Below are positions 58,858 to 64,000 of a stretch of 64,000 nucleotides of DNA, in pieces. The position numbers were made by a program, and so were the translations under genes. Source of the stretch: Phoronis australis. Lineage: Eukaryota > Phoronida > Phoronidae. Under the pieces are notes generated by a model, which did not search any database, was not told the DNA's origin, and saw nothing but the letters and a program-made list of their open reading frames with translations. The DNA is taken from positions 89,977-153,976 of the forward strand of contig NMRA01000410.1 in assembly GCA_002633005.1 (NCBI GenBank), in the 5' to 3' direction. Numbering within the stretch: position 1 is the stretch's first letter; every line of letters begins with the position of its first letter.

Positions 58858-61800
58858 ATGAATGAAAACATACCAGTGGCTGCTGAGCAGACTTTGGACA
58901 CATTCCAGTTGGTTAACACTTTCAATGTTCAAAAGGTTTGTCATGCATCATAAAAAACAACTTTTGGTTTACACAATTTATCCGTATGAAATTAGTGTCT
59001 TATTGTTCTTCAGTAAAATTAGAGACGATTTCAGGGATTCAAAGGAATCATTAGGGTGTTCTCCCATTCCATTAATTTCGCTTCTATCGAAGCTTTGCTG
59101 TTAAATGTGGTTAACCGCAAAGTGAAGCTGTAGTGTTCCCATCAGCTTCGGAGTTATAGTTCAGTTAAGTTATCCCAAGGCAGCGCTAATATGACCATTG
59201 GTCATATGCCTTGCTGTTTTTGTCGATGCTTGCCATAAAAAATGGCAAAGACCTCTAGAACGTCAACTTCACAAGGCAGCCAATGGTCTTCACGTTGGGA
59301 CGCTGACGATGTACTAGAAAATTACATGTGAAAATTTTGACTTTTGAGCTAGCTAACAGCTGATCCAAACAATGCGGTATGACGTGACGGGAACTCGTTG
59401 TGGGTACACTTTATGCTCAGTGTTTTTTTTAATGTAAAGAATCCAGCAAATACTTGGATAAATTGATACAGAATGCTTCTACTCCCAGCATAATGATTAT
59501 TAGAACAAAATATTAACAATTAGTAACCTGTCACCGCCCGCAGTTGGCAAACACAGGCTGTAACCCCTGCCGATAACTCCTATGGCATCAAAGTTAACTG
59601 TTCTCTTTGTAGTGAAGAGTCGACACTTTGCTGTTAAATGCACCTCTTTACTTTGGAGTTAACTCGCACTGTTAGCTTTGATTCAAGACTGAAATTAAGC
59701 TTAGGCAACGCCGAAGCTTCGTAGCCAATGGGAGAAGCCTTGATGACTTTAACAGACTTACGCTTGTTGTGAATTATGATAACATCTGGCTCTTTTTTTT
59801 TAACTGCTGAGCGCAGACTTTTGTGTGCTATGTCAACATGCAAGCTAATTTTCTACCATGCTTCAAAGAGTTACTGAAACGGTTGGGACAGAATAGATTC
59901 TCCTAACTTCCGGTTGTAGTTGGACATAGTTGGACAATTATAGTGATTCAATAACTAAACATGATCAGAATTTGATCAGGAATTCAGAATGTGTTATTGG
60001 TTCATGTACAAACAGTTTACAACTTATCTTTTACTTGTAATAGCACAAGCCAGTCAGTCTAGATAAGATCTTATCAGGAGTAAAGCAATTATACCACAAT
60101 GCAGTTAATCAATACTGGCTACAATGGTCAACCCGCCAACTCGTTCCTTTGCTATCCGATTAAACAAGTTGGGGTCAACGGGAGAACACCATAATGCTAT
60201 GGACACAAAATGGCTGACAAGTGAAATTTATTTATTATTTTTTTTTTCATAAAAGATAAGTATCACACAATAAAGGTTTTACCAGTCTTAACTTGTATAC
60301 CGTAGCTCCTTTCGGACAACTTTTAAGAAATTGGGCATTCACAATCATGATAACGTGTCATTTTATTCATTGAACATGGTCTCACGGAATAATGAGCATT
60401 TAGTTGTTTGTGAACCCAGAAATCATCGTTCATCTGAGTTAAAAGCAAGCTTAGACCTATATGCTGGTAAGTTGTCTAAATCAAAATTTCGCCTTTTGGA
60501 CTTTAAGTAAAGCGAGTGGGGTTGGTGCTGCCACCCTGTGGCCACCTTCATGCTTCAGGTTGGGGGATATAAATTTCAGCCCTGATTTTGTGCATGGTGG
60601 TGATTCAGTTTGATTAATATTTATGAGGGCAAATATATTCATAGTAATGTAATGAGCAAGTCACACTATTGTGGTGGTTGAATGATTTCAATATCACTGC
60701 AGAATATGAGTAATTCCTGTGGGCCATTCCCTATTTTCTTATTTGCCTAGCCTAAACTAATTAAGTTGTTTTTTGTATTGGCTTAGACAGTGAGCCACTG
60801 GACTCAGCTCTATTCCTACAGTAAAACCTTGCCAAATTTGGACAAAAATACTTGCCTGTACTGACTGTTACAATTTTCAAAGGCTTCCAGCATTGGTGTG
60901 AATGTCCACAAGTTCTATAAAAATTGTCTCGTGGTAGTAATGGTTATATTAGGTTTATGAAAAAATGGGTATAAAATTTTCACATCTGCCATAACATGTC
61001 CTAAAATAATGAGATTTTACTGTAACTCTGAACTTTACTCTATCTGGACAACAATGTCAACAGAAATCAGTTAATTGCATGCCGTGCTTCATCAATTTGC
61101 TTGGTACCATACGCACCAGATAATGCCACTAGGAGTGTGAAAGGTGTCCCTCGGCCATAGGCTTGCCAACAATGGATGTTATAGTCCATCGCAAAGTGAA
61201 ATCTCCTAAGTACTATTGTGTACTAAGACATCTTCATACAAGCCTAAAATAGTCAGTGTTGGCGTTCCAGCTGTTCACTTAGAATGGTAACGTCTTGCCA
61301 ATTTAGGACGCAATATGGCCGACAAGTAAAATTCTATTTTATCATATTTCCATGCAACATATGCAGTACCAGTTTAATGGTTTTTCCATGTTCAAGTTTT
61401 GTATCATAGCTACAAATAGACTTTTTTGAAAAACTGTGGGCGTTCACAACAATTTTTGGAGCCCTTGAAATTTTTTTCAGTCAGTTTTCTCCAAAGTTGA
61501 TGAACTTTTACCATTTTTAACTTTAAATTAGTCTGACTGAGTTGTTTGGATGAATTACATTAAATTGTATAATGGTTGTATAATGGTTGTAATTTAGGAA
61601 AGAAGAACTAGCAGAGGAGATTCATTTCTTAAGAGTTTTCTGACAAAGCATTTGCCTGACGATGCCAGGAACAAATTGGTGGACATGACCTATGAGTCAC
61701 GAGCACTTGATAATGCAGTTAGCAAGGCGAAGAAGAAAAGCACATCAGTCATATCTGGACGTGTGAAGAAACGCAGTGTTCGGATTCGAGAGTTATCCAA

Positions 61801-63744
61801 ATTAGAGCTAAAGCGTGAATATCAAGAGTAAGTTGATAAGATTTTGGCATTTGTATGACTCCGTGTTAAAGTGACCCAAACCACCATTTACCTTGTTTTG
61901 ACATGTACAGTTACAGTTGAACCACATCATAACGAACTGTCCCGGAACCCTTCTATATTGTTTGCTTATATTATCTAATCAAATTTTATGCAGATTGTAA
62001 GTGAGCGCACATTCTAAACCATGTTCCTTGAAACTTGTTGGAATGATAAGAATATTTTGAAACCTTCCATTGTGCACGGCCTATCACCGTCAACTGTGAA
62101 TGCAACTCGCCTATAATGAGAAAACAGAAGATATGTGTTGTTGTTTTTGAGTTTCATCTCATATCTGAGCTTGGCACATGAAGTTTCCATATGCAGTGCT
62201 AGAATACTGGGTATTGTTGATACTTGGCAACATTCGTGTGTTTACCTATGTTTTGTTTAAACATATGATTGATTGGTGATGTGAAATTAGAGGAGCTGGA
62301 CTCGCTTGCGTCGTCAGGATATGGGAGATGGTGTTCATCATAACTTGAAAATTATATTGTTTTATAACTTATGTTCAAAAATTGTTTTCAAATTGTTCTT
62401 TGTGCGTGCTATTATGCTGCACAACAGACTTGTGTCACGTTTTTTTTTTTAATTTCCACACCTCTTTTATATTCCAGGTATGATATTTACTTACCTATGC
62501 ACAATCTTTGGAAAGATTACATGAGGAGTATTGTAAATTTTAAAAAGTAAGTGTCATCTCAGCTGTTGATTTCTGGTGTAAATGTGGTTGTTAAATGCAA
62601 TTATGCACATACAGTCAAAGTTAAGCTACCATGTACCCTTAGTGTGTAGCATATCGGTGAATGATTGTAATTCTTGAATTTGGAACATACAATATTGCCT
62701 CTTTCTAAAATTCGGTACAAGCTCCAGCCTTAAGCAAAATGATTTATTTTTACCATCTCAAACTGGAGAATTCTTACACTAGTTTTCTAGTCAAGAAACT
62801 GTACAGTTGCCAAAGGTAATTTCTTCTTCTTATAGTTTGGCTGGGAACAACTTGAAATCTTGTTATCCACATCTCCTGAAAGCGGATTACCATGGCTGTT
62901 TGATCAAAGTGCTGAAGTCAAAGTGTCCATCGTATGTGGATGCCAGTGGCATCGTCATTCAGGAAACCAAAAACATGTTTAGAGTCATCACACGAGATAA
63001 TAAATTAAAATGTAAGTATGACCAATGACCACCAGGTGGTGATGTTTTGATTCGTCGTTTGAACACTGCTTAATTGATTATCTTGACAGCTTGTAATAAA
63101 AATTACAAATTTTTAAAGGCGCTGCATTTTCATAGTTTGCTAAATATGGTAGTGACTTTGGGTTTGTAAAGTAATACCCATATTTAAGTACAGTAAATCT
63201 CGCCAATTTAGGACAAAAATTTAATGTGAATGCTCACATTTTTTACAAATATTTGCATTGGTACCTATGGTACAGAACTTGAAAGTGGTATAAAGAATTA
63301 ATTTGCTACATATCCTTTATTAAAAAATGAGAAAACAAATTTTTTTTTTGTGAGATTCTGTTGTATTTGTTTTATTTCTATGGTATATCATAATCCTTAG
63401 AACTGCTGTGTTACAAAAATGTACCCTGTTTATAACATTAGCAGTCATACTACTTACAAACTTGCATTGTACTGTTGTTACTTAATAAACACAAGTCTTA
63501 CCCGGTTACAACCAACTGTCATTATAATGTACAGATTTCAAAGGTCCCTTGGTGTACAGGGTAGCAAAGATTGACTTATTGTTAAGTGTTCTTTTTACTT
63601 TCAGCTTTTCCAAAAGCCAACAGTGTGTTTACCTTTGATCTTGACGGCTACAGATTCACCATATACGGTAACCAGTTCAGGTATAAGTCTGGAGAAAGGG
63701 TTAGCAAACAGTTTAAAGCTAGGAATGTAACTCTGGACTTGTGA
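58858..63744 (+). CDS. POP4: Ribonuclease P/MRP protein subunit p29
   Basis: Five coding exons join in frame: 58858-58935, 61598-61827, 62478-62546, 62836-63011 and 63605-63744 (stop TGA), giving 230 aa; human POP4/RPP29 has 220. The N-terminal third is divergent and basic, ending in a KK/R-rich stretch (AKKKSTSVISGRVKKRSVR). The conserved RPP29 Sm-like barrel follows: YDIYLPMHNLWKDYM, LLKADYHGCLIKVLKSKCPS, GIVIQETKNMFRVITRDN and the closing SGERVSKQFKARN. In the family this subunit binds the RNA of RNase P and RNase MRP, which process tRNA 5' ends and rRNA. The ATG at 58858 lies 20 bp after a strong acceptor (GTGCCTGTTTCAG) and the frame is open back to it, so either this ATG is the start with an upstream leader exon, or coding begins in an unseen exon. 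Exons 2-5 are certain; the start is less so. Confidence 0.92.
60195..60375. mobile_element. Degenerate copy of the CAGTAAAATCTC MITE family in POP4 intron 1
   Basis: AAAATGGCTGACAAGTGAAATTTATT and TTTTAAGAAATTGGGCATTCACAA correspond to words shared by the other copies. No ends are preserved. Confidence 0.35.
60819..61022. mobile_element. 204-bp MITE with TA target duplication in POP4 intron 1
   Basis: Starts CAGTAAAACCTTGCCAAATT after TA (60817-60818). It ends AATGAGATTTTACTG before TA (61023-61024), so the termini are inverted repeats of CAGTAAAATCTC type. TA duplication suggests Tc1/mariner mobilisation. This is the best-bounded member of a family with several degraded relatives in the window. 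Confidence 0.7.
61290..61515. mobile_element. Degenerate MITE copy just upstream of POP4 exon 2
   Basis: Carries TTGCCAATTTAGGACGCAAT, GGCCGACAAGTAAAATTCTA, CATGCAACATATGCAGTACC and TTTTCTCCAAAGTTGATGA, in the same order as the copy at 40849. It ends about 80 bp before the exon at 61598. Confidence 0.45.
63191..63363. mobile_element. MITE copy in POP4 intron 4
   Basis: Starts CAGTAAATCTCGCCAATTTA after TA at 63189-63190 and ends near GTGAGATTCTGTTG followed by TA. Ends are imperfect but match the CAGTAAAATCTC family. Confidence 0.45.
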
Positions 63745-64000
63745 CTAGATGTACATGCTGGCTAAGTTTACTGGAAAAATGCAGTGCGACTGTCGTCACA
63801 GTTGGTAACTGGCATCAAGTGATGTACGATTTCAGCCAAGAATGTAGCAGCATTTGCGAGATGCGATTGTGTTTTGAGAAACACAATGGTGCTGTCATGG
63901 CCGTTTTAGGAGCTTGTGCACATGGGTATTCGAGAGCTGGAAGTTGATGCAGACTATGGTGGTTCATTGGGTGTGTTGTGTGGTGACCTGGGATTGGGGA
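63745..64000. other. POP4 3' UTR / downstream sequence
   Basis: No AATAAA occurs between the POP4 stop and the window end, so the 3' UTR probably runs beyond the window. The open frame at 63741-63947 overlaps the stop codon region and shows no family resemblance. Confidence 0.4.

Overview
The window is animal nuclear DNA, not bacterial or viral. It is AT-rich, its genes are split by many GT-AG introns, it is full of short DNA-transposon remnants, and it has assembly gaps (single n at 4306 and 39335; a 765-base n-run at 47107-47871). The three recognisable genes are close to their human counterparts, and the introns are compact to medium. This suggests an invertebrate with a vertebrate-like gene set, perhaps an invertebrate deuterostome. 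The species cannot be settled from the sequence alone.

Layout. 0-10 kb has no host gene. It holds a decayed transposon neighbourhood with a frameshifted DDE transposase (minus strand), a YqaJ-exonuclease exon (plus), a THAP zinc-finger exon (minus), a perfect 17-bp inverted repeat, and an intact 787-bp non-autonomous element with a 5-bp target duplication. 10.36-12.40 kb is CFAP20 on the plus strand, complete in five coding exons (191 aa). 12.4-17.7 kb is CFAP20 3' sequence and the probable long 3' UTR of the next gene. 17.70-44.39 kb is GLG1 (Golgi apparatus protein 1 / ESL-1 / MG-160) on the minus strand. I resolved it as 24 coding exons giving about 1203 aa, from signal peptide to C-terminal membrane anchor. 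Its introns carry several minisatellites. Its third exon appears twice, probably because two haplotypes were joined. 44.4-58.8 kb is repeat-dominated: two copies of a ~1.77 kb repeat, a trimeric A-B-C higher-order array built from ~150-bp monomers, a GC-rich tandem block beside the gap, and two copies of a MITE with 3-bp target duplications. 58.86-63.74 kb is POP4/RPP29 (RNase P/MRP subunit p29) on the plus strand, with five coding exons (230 aa).

The three genes are not functionally linked: one is an axonemal/ciliary protein, one a Golgi sialoglycoprotein, one an RNase P subunit. CFAP20 and GLG1 are convergent; GLG1 and POP4 are divergent. I found no CRISPR array, operon, viral genome or defence-like cluster. 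The most unusual signals are the ordered A-B-C array with a footprint-perfect MITE insertion, the probable haplotype join at GLG1 exon 3, and a transposon palindrome at which two copies both meet assembly gaps.
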